From JACXVD01 sp047975785 (GTDB lineage: Bacteria > Pseudomonadota > Alphaproteobacteria > Sphingomonadales > Sphingomonadaceae), in contig JBKEEC010000256.1 of NCBI GenBank assembly GCA_047975785.1, forward strand, positions 1 to 13,218: a DNA stretch of 13,218 bases. The letters run 5' to 3'. Position numbers and translations under genes: made by a program. Shown here piece after piece: positions 7,279-13,218 of the stretch (the first letter of the stretch is position 1; every line of letters starts with the position of its first letter). A model generated the notes under the pieces. It was not told the origin of the DNA. It saw nothing but the letters and a program-made list of their open reading frames with translations, and did not search any database.

Positions 7279-7717
7279 AGATCAGGACATTCATGGACAT
7301 ATTCGAGATTGACCATCCTCCGGAAAGCCGGTCCAGCCTGAAATTCCACGCCGACAGCATCGTGTCATGTTGGCAGACATAGGTAATGCTGACGCGCCAT
7401 GGTCCGAGTGTTTCACGTTCCGAGGCGACGCAATTATGCACCGGTCCGTAACTCGCGATGGCATTACCGATCTTTTCAACCATGCCGCCGGTCTGTTGCC
7501 TGGTATTGGCATAAAGCGGGTTACCGGCAAAAGCGGTATCAACTGCGGCCTGAAACTGGTTGGCGCGAAGCTGGGCAAATACCGGCTGCACTCTGGCATC
7601 GATCTGCTGGTAATCATTCGGGCCAGGTTCGCTGATACTTTGTATCTCGGCATGGGCTGGCATGGCCAGCATGGCCAGGGCGGATACAGTTATTGCAAAT
7701 GCTGCACGGAAGTTCAT
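7277..7717 (-). CDS. Small exported protein of unknown function downstream of aroB
   Basis: 146 residues from the ATG at 7717, whose A overlaps the aroB TGA. A TTG at 7720 is an alternative start, one codon longer and closer to a GAGGA. Residues 1-23 form a clear signal peptide (start MNFRAAF, ending AMPAHA before EIQS), so the product is periplasmic or exported. The mature ~123 residues start with a helical part (DARVQPVFAQLRANQFQAAVDTAF), then strand-like segments (GPWRVSITYVCQHD, SAWNFRLDRLSGGWSISNM) with two Cys. This arrangement resembles small NTF2-like/DUF3887-type exported proteins, but I cannot name a family with confidence. The overlap with aroB makes it the third gene of an aroK-aroB operon, with no evident tie to the shikimate pathway. 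It ends at a structured convergent region. Confidence 0.75.
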   Translation of the reverse strand: MNFRAAFAITVSALAMLAMPAHAEIQSISEPGPNDYQQIDARVQPVFAQLRANQFQAAVDTAFAGNPLYANTRQQTGGMVEKIGNAIASYGPVHNCVASERETLGPWRVSITYVCQHDTMLSAWNFRLDRLSGGWSISNMSMNVLI

Positions 7718-8820
7718 CAATTGAGTTCCTCGTCAAGAAAGTCAGCAACGTCGTTTAAATCAACATTACGGTCGAGGAAGGCTTGTCCGATTCCTTTTAG
7801 AAGAACAAAAGGCAAGGTTCCTGCGTCCATTTTCTTGTCATACAACATGTTGTTTGCGAGCACTTTACCAGAGCATAAGAGGTTTAACTTATTCAGTCTG
7901 TCGGGAAGGCCGGCGCTGGCGACCTGTTCATGTATTTTTTCAGCATCTTCTTGTGGCATTAGCCCAAGGCGGGCAGAATATTTTGCCGCAAGCACCATGC
8001 CCAGTGCCACGGCTTCCCCATGCAGGAGCCTGTCAGAAAAGCCGGTTTCGGCTTCAAGTGCATGGCCGAATGTGTGCCCCAGATTGAGCAAGGCCCGTGC
8101 CCCGGTTGTTTCCCGCTCATCTTCTGCGACTATTCTGGCCTTGGCCTCCACGCTGCGGGCAACGGCTTCGATTTGTGTATCCCTGTTTCCTGCCAGAAGA
8201 GAGGAGTGGTTGTTTGCACACCAGTCGAAAAATGCCCTGTCTCCCAGAATTCCGTATTTCAGAACTTCGGCATAACCGGCGCGGATTTCACGCATGGGCA
8301 GGGTAGCAAGTGTATCCCTGTCTGCCAGTACGAGAGATGGCTGATGAAAGGCGCCAACCAGATTCTTGCCCGCCGGAGTATTGATAGCGGTTTTGCCGCC
8401 AACAGAACTGTCAACCTGCGCCAGCAGGGTTGTCGGCACCTGAATAAACCCGCAGCCGCGCTTCAATATGGCGCAGGCAAAACCGGTAAGATCGCCAATC
8501 ACCCCGCCACCCAGAGCAATTACATGATCGCCGCGCTCAACACCCTGTTCCAGCAGCCATTCAACACTCTGGCTCAGGCCTTCCCAGCTTTTGGTGGCTT
8601 CACCGGGGGGGTGAATCAACCAGCAAGGCTTCTTCCCGGCAGCAATCAGGGATTTATCGACTGTGCTGCGCCAGTGGGCGGCAACATGCTGATCGGTTAT
8701 AACCGGCACCTGATCCTTACGCAGCAGCGGCCCACACTGGCGAGCAATATCCGGCAGTAATCCGCTTTCGATCCTCACTTCATAGGATCGTCCGGCCAGT
8801 GCAACGGGAACTACAGCCAT
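7717..8820 (-). CDS. aroB: 3-Dehydroquinate synthase
   Basis: Converts DAHP to 3-dehydroquinate, the second step of the shikimate pathway, using NAD+ and a divalent metal in the cytosol. 367 residues, normal for the family. The NAD-binding GGGVIGDLTGF is at 104-114, then PTTLLAQVDSSVGGKTAIN (129-147) and KNLVGAFHQP (152-161). The expected metal ligands are Glu185 (GYAEVLKYG), His249 (LNLGHTFGH) and His267 (LLHGEAVALGM). The DERE.TGARALLNLGHT block is fully conserved. The ATG at 8820 lies inside the end of aroK (10-base overlap). A GGAGG complement at 8831-8835 leaves a 10-base spacing, so the gene is translationally linked to aroK. Its TGA overlaps the start of the following small gene. Confidence 0.97.
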   Translation of the reverse strand: MAVVPVALAGRSYEVRIESGLLPDIARQCGPLLRKDQVPVITDQHVAAHWRSTVDKSLIAAGKKPCWLIHPPGEATKSWEGLSQSVEWLLEQGVERGDHVIALGGGVIGDLTGFACAILKRGCGFIQVPTTLLAQVDSSVGGKTAINTPAGKNLVGAFHQPSLVLADRDTLATLPMREIRAGYAEVLKYGILGDRAFFDWCANNHSSLLAGNRDTQIEAVARSVEAKARIVAEDERETTGARALLNLGHTFGHALEAETGFSDRLLHGEAVALGMVLAAKYSARLGLMPQEDAEKIHEQVASAGLPDRLNKLNLLCSGKVLANNMLYDKKMDAGTLPFVLLKGIGQAFLDRNVDLNDVADFLDEELN

Positions 8821-9380
8821 TGATCGATTGCCTCCAGAATATTGTAAGCGGTTTGCGCATGTGGGCCAGCCTGACTCATGACATGGACAGGCGCCTGCGA
8901 ATAGGCGGGTTTACGCTCATGATAGAGACGCGTGAGAATCTCTTCCGGATTGCCATTTTGCAGAAGTGGACGGGTATTCTTGCGGCTGGTCCGTTCAACC
9001 AGCGTCGCAATGTCGGCATCAATCCACACCGCTATGGCCTGCTCAAGAATAAGGGCGCGGGTTTGTGCATCACAAAAGGCCCCGCCGCCCGTGGCAATCA
9101 CCCCTATGCGGTCACTAATCAGGCGGGAAATAACGCGCCGCTCTCCGTCGCGGAAATAAGGCTCTCCGAACTGGTCGAATATTTCAGAAATCTGCATTTG
9201 TGACGCGGCTTCTATTTCATCATCGGCATCGACAAAATCCAGATTAAGCAGTTCTGCCAGTCGCTTTCCGACTGTGGATTTGCCAACCCCCATCAACCCG
9301 ACCAGCACAACAGGACGATCAATCCGCTGCGCAATTGCGGATATTCGTGTATCGGACAAGGGGTTTGGCGCATCGGTCAT
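8811..9380 (-). CDS. aroK: Shikimate kinase
   Basis: Phosphorylates shikimate with ATP in the shikimate pathway. 189 residues from the ATG at 9380. The Walker A motif GLMGVGKST is at 28-36. DADDEIE (51-57) and FRDGERR (76-82) carry the shikimate-binding Asp and Arg, GGG is at 98-100, and Arg137 in NTRPLL is in the lid. Compared with ~173-residue enterobacterial AroK there is a ~20-residue N-terminal extension; such extensions are common in alphaproteobacteria. The frame stays open far upstream (to about 10208), but that part is antisense to the 637-residue gene and low-complexity, so the MTDAPNP start is chosen. Overlap with aroB by 10 bases shows an aroK-aroB operon. A promoter-like pair lies just upstream. 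Confidence 0.95.
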   Translation of the reverse strand: MTDAPNPLSDTRISAIAQRIDRPVVLVGLMGVGKSTVGKRLAELLNLDFVDADDEIEAASQMQISEIFDQFGEPYFRDGERRVISRLISDRIGVIATGGGAFCDAQTRALILEQAIAVWIDADIATLVERTSRKNTRPLLQNGNPEEILTRLYHERKPAYSQAPVHVMSQAGPHAQTAYNILEAIDQWL

Positions 9381-9390
9381 TGCCCGTTCG

Positions 9391-9418
9391 CCTATAGATG
9401 CGCTAGGGCGGTTGCAAG
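9391..9418 (-). promoter_or_regulatory. Candidate sigma-70 type promoter for aroK-aroB
   Basis: Read on the - strand, CTTGCA (9418-9413) and TATAGG (9396-9391) are separated by 16 bases, close to the alphaproteobacterial pattern. Transcription would start near 9384, only a few bases before the aroK ATG (9380-9378), so the message would be almost leaderless. There is also no good Shine-Dalgarno before that ATG. The call rests on pattern alone. Confidence 0.4.
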
Positions 9419-9451
9419 TGCATGGTTTGCGAGAAGGCGTTGAGTTTGGAC

Positions 9452-9586
9452 ATGACGGTGAAACGGGCCGGTCTTGCAATATTGTTGCTGGTTCTGGTAA
9501 TTCTGGCCTATGCATGGATTGATGGCGGTGAGGAGCCGCTGCGCCCGATAGAAGAAAAGGTCGCCTTGCCGGAGGGCGTATTATGA
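9452..9586 (+). CDS. 44-residue single-pass membrane peptide of unknown function
   Basis: A small gene encoding MTVKRAG, then a hydrophobic stretch of about 15-17 residues (LAILLLVLVILAYAWI), then an acidic tail DGGEEPLRPIEEKVALPEGVL. The basic N-terminus followed by a membrane span suggests N-in topology with an acidic tail of ~21 residues in the periplasm, or an uncleaved signal anchor. Support for reality: its TGA overlaps the next gene's ATG (ATGA), it fills the gap from aroK's divergent promoter region, and the composition is a plausible membrane peptide. The start is uncertain: ATG 9452 has only a weak upstream site, while in-frame TTG 9440 (after GAGAAGG) or ATG 9422 would add 4 or 10 residues. 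I do not recognise it. It may act with the exported protein encoded immediately downstream. Confidence 0.65.
   Translation: MTVKRAGLAILLLVLVILAYAWIDGGEEPLRPIEEKVALPEGVL
9571..9575 (+). promoter_or_regulatory. Ribosome binding site of the 637-residue exported protein
   Basis: GGAGG seven bases before the ATG at 9583, inside the coding sequence of the membrane peptide. Together with the ATGA overlap it supports coupled translation of the pair. Confidence 0.7.
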
Positions 9587-11496
9587 AACAATATCTGCTG
9601 GCTGGAGCAGCTTTGCTGTGTCTGAGTGCCCCGATCGTGCTGGCACAAGGCTCGCCCGAATCGCTTTTGCCGCCCGGATTTGATGATCCGTCGCCTGCTC
9701 CTTCTCCCCGGCCATCACCTTCGTCCCGACCATCCGCCTCGCCGCGGCCGGCGCAAGGGCAGCAATCCGCAACGGGCGGTGGCCAGCCAGACAGCAACGG
9801 CATGGTGTCCAATCCGGTGGTGCAGCAATTGCCGTCATCATCATCGGGTAGCGGGTCTTCTTCCCGTGGACCCTCCGCACCTGTTGCGGTGCCATCTGGT
9901 CTGCCAACGCTGGAACAGCTTGAGGCGATGGATGTTGACCAGCTTGATGAGCTGCTCGGCCTGAAACCCAAATATGATATTCCCCCCGCCTCGCGGCGAT
10001 CGCTGGATCGTGTGGGCGTTGTTTCCATGACTGAAGGAGGCCTGCCGTCCCAGTCTCTGGCACAGCAGCCCGGTTCAATCGTAAGCGCAGCATTGCAGGG
10101 TACGAAAGGTCCGCTTGTGTCACGCTGGGGGCATATCATGCTGCGTCGCGCCCTTGCCAGCAGGCTGGCAAGTCCTGTTGATATGGACCCGGTAGACTTT
10201 GCGGCCATGCGTGCAGGTTTGCTGAACCGGATGGGAGAGTTTGCGGCTGCGCGTGCACTGGTTCAGGATGTAGATACCAGCAACTGGAATAGTGCGCTTA
10301 CCAGCAATGCCCTTGCAGCCTATCTTGGCACGGCAGACATTACAGGTGCCTGCCCGGTGATCCGCTTGCGTGGCGGAGCAGATGATAATCCGCAGCGGAC
10401 ATTGTGGAAATCTATCTGCGCGGCTTATGCAGGCGAAGGCTCGCGCGCATCGTCAGAGCTTGACCGCGCCTTGCGCAAGGAAATCGCCCCCGATATCGAT
10501 GTTCTTCTGGCGCAGCGTTATGCGGGAGCATCAGGCACGGGGCGGCGTGCTGTCAATATTGAATGGGATGATGTTTCCGAAATCACCCCATGGCGTTATG
10601 CGCTTGCGACTTCGCTTGGGGTTGATATTCCGAAAAATATCGGCGGACGTGACGGGCTGTATTACAGTCAGGCTGCTGCCACATCGCCTCTGGTCGCATT
10701 GGCAGAGCGGCTGGATGCGGCGCAACTTGCAGGTCCGCAAGGTATCCTTTCCTCTGCCGCCCTGATTGATCTTTACTCACTGGCTTACGGCGCCAGCAAT
10801 CTGGAAGGGGAAACACCGCAAATTGCCAACCGCCTGAGGGATGCCTATGGCGCGCCCGATCCGAATGAGCGCCTTGCCGCAATCAGGGATATATGGGGTG
10901 ATAAAGCCGGGTTTGGCGATAATGCGCCTGATTATTCCCGGCAGATGCTCACGGCTTATGCTGCTGCCAGATTGCCGGTCAACGAAGCCATGGTCGATGA
11001 TGCGGGGCCGCTTATTGCCTCCATGCTTGCCGCCGGGCTTGACCGGGATGCCTTGGCCTGGGGCAAAATAGTGCCTGAAGGCAGTGATGGATGGGCCTTG
11101 CTTGTATTGGCACAGCCCGAACGGAAGTCGCCGGTTGAAGGTGACGCAGTAGAGAGCTTTATTGACGCTGATGACAGCGCCAGCCAGCGCCGTTCGCAGT
11201 TTTTGCTTGCCGGTCTGGCGGGCCTTGGGCGTTTGGGCAGCGGGGATGTATCCCGACTGGCTTCGCAGGTGAATGTAGACCTGTCGCGTGATTCACGCTG
11301 GAGCAGGTTGATCGATCAGGCGGCGGCCGTAAATAATCAGGCGCTGGTTGCCTATCTTGCAGGGGTTGGAATGCAGGGGGATGGCTGGGACCGGATGACC
11401 GCCCGCCAGCTCTATCATATTGTGGCGGCCCTTCATCGTGTTGGCATGTCTGCCGAAGCACGGATGATTGCCGCAGAAGCTGTGGCAAGAGGATGA
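9583..11496 (+). CDS. Large exported protein of unknown function with Pro/Ser-rich linker and helical body
   Basis: 637 residues. Residues 1-21 (MKQYLLAGAALLCLSAPIVLA) are a type I signal peptide; the Cys at 13 is not in a proper lipobox. Residues ~36-58 are Pro/Ser/Arg-rich, and ~59-105 are rich in Gln, Gly and Ser, together an extended low-complexity linker. A short conserved-looking helical piece (LEQLEAMDVDQLDELLGL) follows at ~110-127. From about 155 to the end the sequence is Ala/Leu-rich with no membrane spans and with helix-turn-helix spacing like TPR or SEL1-type solenoids (for example the final ARQLYHIVAALHRVGMSAEARM). I see no consensus strong enough to name the repeat. The mature protein has only two Cys, at 257 and 279, which could form a disulfide. 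Likely location is the periplasm or outer-membrane face. The gene overlaps a membrane-peptide gene and is divergent from aroKB. I do not recognise a family or function. Confidence 0.85.
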   Translation: MKQYLLAGAALLCLSAPIVLAQGSPESLLPPGFDDPSPAPSPRPSPSSRPSASPRPAQGQQSATGGGQPDSNGMVSNPVVQQLPSSSSGSGSSSRGPSAPVAVPSGLPTLEQLEAMDVDQLDELLGLKPKYDIPPASRRSLDRVGVVSMTEGGLPSQSLAQQPGSIVSAALQGTKGPLVSRWGHIMLRRALASRLASPVDMDPVDFAAMRAGLLNRMGEFAAARALVQDVDTSNWNSALTSNALAAYLGTADITGACPVIRLRGGADDNPQRTLWKSICAAYAGEGSRASSELDRALRKEIAPDIDVLLAQRYAGASGTGRRAVNIEWDDVSEITPWRYALATSLGVDIPKNIGGRDGLYYSQAAATSPLVALAERLDAAQLAGPQGILSSAALIDLYSLAYGASNLEGETPQIANRLRDAYGAPDPNERLAAIRDIWGDKAGFGDNAPDYSRQMLTAYAAARLPVNEAMVDDAGPLIASMLAAGLDRDALAWGKIVPEGSDGWALLVLAQPERKSPVEGDAVESFIDADDSASQRRSQFLLAGLAGLGRLGSGDVSRLASQVNVDLSRDSRWSRLIDQAAAVNNQALVAYLAGVGMQGDGWDRMTARQLYHIVAALHRVGMSAEARMIAAEAVARG

Positions 11497-11549
11497 GGAT
11501 GGCCATGCCTGGCTACTCTTCCCTGCAATTCATGCCACAGTGCAATGGC

Positions 11550-11579
11550 GCTGAGGTATCAGCAGCTTGAAACGCTCAG
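11550..11579 (+). repeat. Intergenic 30-base repeat, copy 2
   Basis: Matches 7192-7221 at 25 of 30 positions without gaps. Its first 14 bases form a perfect GCTGA-ggta-TCAGC hairpin, which is imperfect in copy 1. The shared core TTGAAACGCTC follows, and then an unrelated-sequence hairpin, as in copy 1. Confidence 0.5.
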
Positions 11580-11621
11580 GCTCGCTACAGATTGGTATCA
11601 GAACCATATTGAGCGAGTGAT

Positions 11622-11635
11622 AGGGGAAAACCCCT
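11622..11635 (+). other. AGGGG-AAAA-CCCCT hairpin
   Basis: A perfect 5-bp stem with a 4-A loop, immediately followed by TGGTTC. It is too short and lacks the T-run needed for a confident intrinsic terminator. It is central to a set of competing pairings in this region. Confidence 0.4.
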
Positions 11636-11707
11636 GGTTCCTCTGCGGGCAGGAATTAACCATACAAATCTAGGCAATTGGCATCCTTTATTGTGAAAGT
11701 ATGCCCA

Positions 11708-13218
11708 ATGTCAGCCTCATTATATCCAGATCAATTGCCGTCCCTGCTGGAGAGCTGGCCGGATATCAAGATATTGTCACTTGACTGTTTTGATACGCTT
11801 TTATGGCGCGACAGCTACCAGCCGGTGGATATTTTTTCTGCGCTTCCTGATGTGACAGCGCATCAACGCCGATTTGCCGAGGCGCAGGCTCGCAAGAAAG
11901 CACAGATTACAAGATCATCGTCAGAAGTGACGCTGGAGGAAATCTATCGTGAACTTCTGCCTCATGCCGATGAAACTGTGCGAGCTGCAGCCATGGGGGC
12001 AGAGCAGGCGGCAGAGGCGGCTCATTGCTTCGGGTTCGGGCCGGTTATTGCATCGATGCGTCAGGCAAGACAGGCAGGTCTGACAATCATCATCGTGTCC
12101 GACACCTATTTTGATGAAGAGCAGCTTCGTCATCTCATTGCGCAGGCAGCGGGGCCAGAGGTTGCCGCGATGATCGACCGGATTTTCTGCTCCTGCACAT
12201 TAGGAAAACCCAAGGCAGGTGGGCTTTACAGCAATGTTCTGGACCATATGCGCTGCGATCCGGGGGACATTCTTCATATTGGTGATAATCGGGTGGCAGA
12301 TTGCGATTCTGTTGCTTCCTATGGCGTTAACACGCTGCACCTGCAGTCATTTCCTGCTTCTATGTGCGATCAGTTACGACATGAAAGCATGATCGGCCGG
12401 GTTGCAAACGGACCTTGCAACGAAGATATTGAAACCCCGCAGCCACATCGCGCTGTTCTGGCGATGGGCAAGACAGGCGGAGCCGACCCGGCACAGTCAT
12501 TCGGCTTTGCTGCACTTGGCCCTCTTTTACAGGGGTTTGAAAACTGGCTTCAGGCCGAGGAACGCATTCTGGCATCGCGCTTTTCGGGCACTGTCCACCG
12601 GGTCTATCTGATGCGCGACGGATTTTTGCCGATGAAAGTGCATCGGGCACAGCATGGTGAAAGTGCAGGCCATGCAGTTGAGATCAGCCGTTTTACTGCA
12701 ATTGCCGCGAGTTTGGGCAATGCCGAATCTGTGCTGGCATATGCTGCAGGGCAGGGCGGATTGCGGCCACAGACATTGGCGCGCCAGCTCCTGTTTGACA
12801 CCAAAGAGATTGCGCGCATCTGTCACGGAAAAAATGATCACGAGAACTGGCAGGCACTATGGGCAGAACTGCGCGCCTTGCCGGTTCGCAGGGCTATTGT
12901 CCGGCGCAGTCGCGCTCTTTCAGACCGCCTGATTGCCTATCTTCGCCGGATGGTAGATCCTGCAGAAGGTGATGTGCTGATGCTGATAGATCTTGGGTAT
13001 AATGGCACGGTTCAAAATGCTATTGATGACCTGTTATCAGATCGGCTTGGGGTGCATGTGGCCGGACGATACATGATCCTGCGCGAACTTGATTGCCCCG
13101 GATATGACAAGCGCGGCTTTTTCGACAGGCGCCATTTTGATGACATGACGCTTGGTGCCATGTGCGAGAATGTCGCAGTGCTGGAGCAGTTTTGCACGAG
13201 CGGGACAGGCTCGGTAAC
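11708..13218 (+). CDS. HAD-type hydrolase of the large polysaccharide-associated class (3' end outside window)
   Basis: Open from ATG 11708 to the window end (503 codons visible, no stop). An in-frame GTG at 11693 is an alternative start; neither has a strong ribosome binding site. Residues ~20-215 form a HAD domain: motif I ILSLDCFDTLLWR with nucleophile Asp26, motif II Ser131 (VSDTYF), motif III Lys167 (LGKPK) and motif IV GDNRVADCD at 192-200. Two residues after Asp26 there is Phe28 rather than the acid/base Asp of HAD phosphatases. Residues ~265-503 fit the second half of large COG5610-like proteins: MRDGF at 302-306, an ISRF block, and DLGYNGTVQ at 428-436. Such proteins, usually 600 residues or more, often sit with glycosyltransferase and capsule or O-antigen genes, but their reaction is mostly unproven. 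No neighbour in the window tests that link. Confidence 0.8.
   Translation, partial: MSASLYPDQLPSLLESWPDIKILSLDCFDTLLWRDSYQPVDIFSALPDVTAHQRRFAEAQARKKAQITRSSSEVTLEEIYRELLPHADETVRAAAMGAEQAAEAAHCFGFGPVIASMRQARQAGLTIIIVSDTYFDEEQLRHLIAQAAGPEVAAMIDRIFCSCTLGKPKAGGLYSNVLDHMRCDPGDILHIGDNRVADCDSVASYGVNTLHLQSFPASMCDQLRHESMIGRVANGPCNEDIETPQPHRAVLAMGKTGGADPAQSFGFAALGPLLQGFENWLQAEERILASRFSGTVHRVYLMRDGFLPMKVHRAQHGESAGHAVEISRFTAIAASLGNAESVLAYAAGQGGLRPQTLARQLLFDTKEIARICHGKNDHENWQALWAELRALPVRRAIVRRSRALSDRLIAYLRRMVDPAEGDVLMLIDLGYNGTVQNAIDDLLSDRLGVHVAGRYMILRELDCPGYDKRGFFDRRHFDDMTLGAMCENVAVLEQFCTSGTGSV

Larger units (their letters stand above)
11497..11707. other. Non-coding, hairpin-rich intergenic region
   Basis: 211 bases with no plausible gene. 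On the + strand the following can pair: GCCA/TGGC (11502-11505 with 11510-11513), GCCA/TGGC (11534-11537 with 11546-11549), GCTGA/TCAGC (11550-11554 with 11559-11563), CTCGCT/AGCGAG (11581-11586 with 11612-11617) enclosing TGGT/ACCA (11593-11596 with 11603-11606), AGGGG/CCCCT around an AAAA loop (11622-11635), and TTCCT/AGGAA (11638-11642 with 11651-11655). No T-run marks a standard terminator. The stretch 11656-11707 is AT-richer and could hold the promoter of the HAD gene, but I see no convincing hexamers. It may be a structured 3' UTR, a 5' leader or a small RNA gene. Confidence 0.45.

Noticed and set aside
7367..8275. 302-codon + strand open frame.
   Set aside because: It is antisense to aroB and the small exported gene; the composition (Ser/Arg-rich, no domain pattern) fits a shadow frame.
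9381..10208. The aroK frame remains open for 276 more codons upstream on the - strand, as if aroK were a fusion.
   Set aside because: It is antisense to the signal peptide, linker and following part of the exported-protein gene. It is low-complexity Ser/Pro/Gly/Arg, and the kinase starts naturally at MTDAPNP.
1..13218. tRNA or rRNA genes, CRISPR arrays, insertion sequences or prophage genes.
   Set aside because: I found no cloverleaf, spaced short repeats, transposase or integrase motifs; the coding regions are accounted for by ordinary genes.

Overview
The window reads as a chromosomal segment of an alphaproteobacterium, most likely a member of the Sphingomonadales. This is inferred from the protein sequences, the propionyl-CoA gene order and a G+C content that looks mid-50s percent by eye; no rRNA or other marker gene is present to confirm it. 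Coding density is high. Eleven genes are supported, of which the first and the last run off the window ends. There is no sign of a prophage, transposon, tRNA, rRNA or CRISPR array.

Region 1 (1-7158, all + strand) is one tight operon-like run: the 3' part of methylmalonyl-CoA mutase, metY (O-acetylhomoserine sulfhydrylase), bioB (biotin synthase), a small exported LprI/DUF1311 protein, the biotinylated alpha subunit of an acyl-CoA/propionyl-CoA carboxylase, and a double-hotdog acyl-CoA thioesterase. From metY onward every junction is a 1-4 base stop/start overlap (ATGA or TAATG), which implies translational coupling. The logic is the route propionyl-CoA -> methylmalonyl-CoA -> succinyl-CoA, with biotin supply (bioB) beside the enzyme that needs biotin (pccA) and a sulfur/methionine gene inserted. 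The carboxylase beta subunit and the epimerase are not in the window.

Region 2 (7159-7276) is a short convergent intergenic stretch rich in inverted repeats. It carries one copy of a 30-base imperfect repeat.

Region 3 (7277-9380, - strand) is aroK-aroB followed by a small exported protein of unknown function, again with overlapping ends. AroB and AroK are two steps of the shikimate pathway.

Region 4 (9452-11496, + strand) diverges from aroK. It encodes a 44-residue single-pass membrane peptide overlapped by a 637-residue exported protein with a Pro/Ser-rich linker and a long, probably alpha-helical body. I do not recognise a function for either, and together they are the best candidates for something undescribed.

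Region 5 (11497-11707) has no gene but is dense in hairpins, including mutually exclusive pairings, and holds the second copy of the intergenic repeat. Region 6 (11708 to the end) is the start of a large HAD-type hydrolase of the kind found with surface-polysaccharide genes.

Most of the window is ordinary core metabolism. The points worth a second look are the membrane-peptide/secreted-protein pair, the paired intergenic repeat with structured flanks, and the placement of metY and an exported LprI-like protein inside a propionyl-CoA operon.
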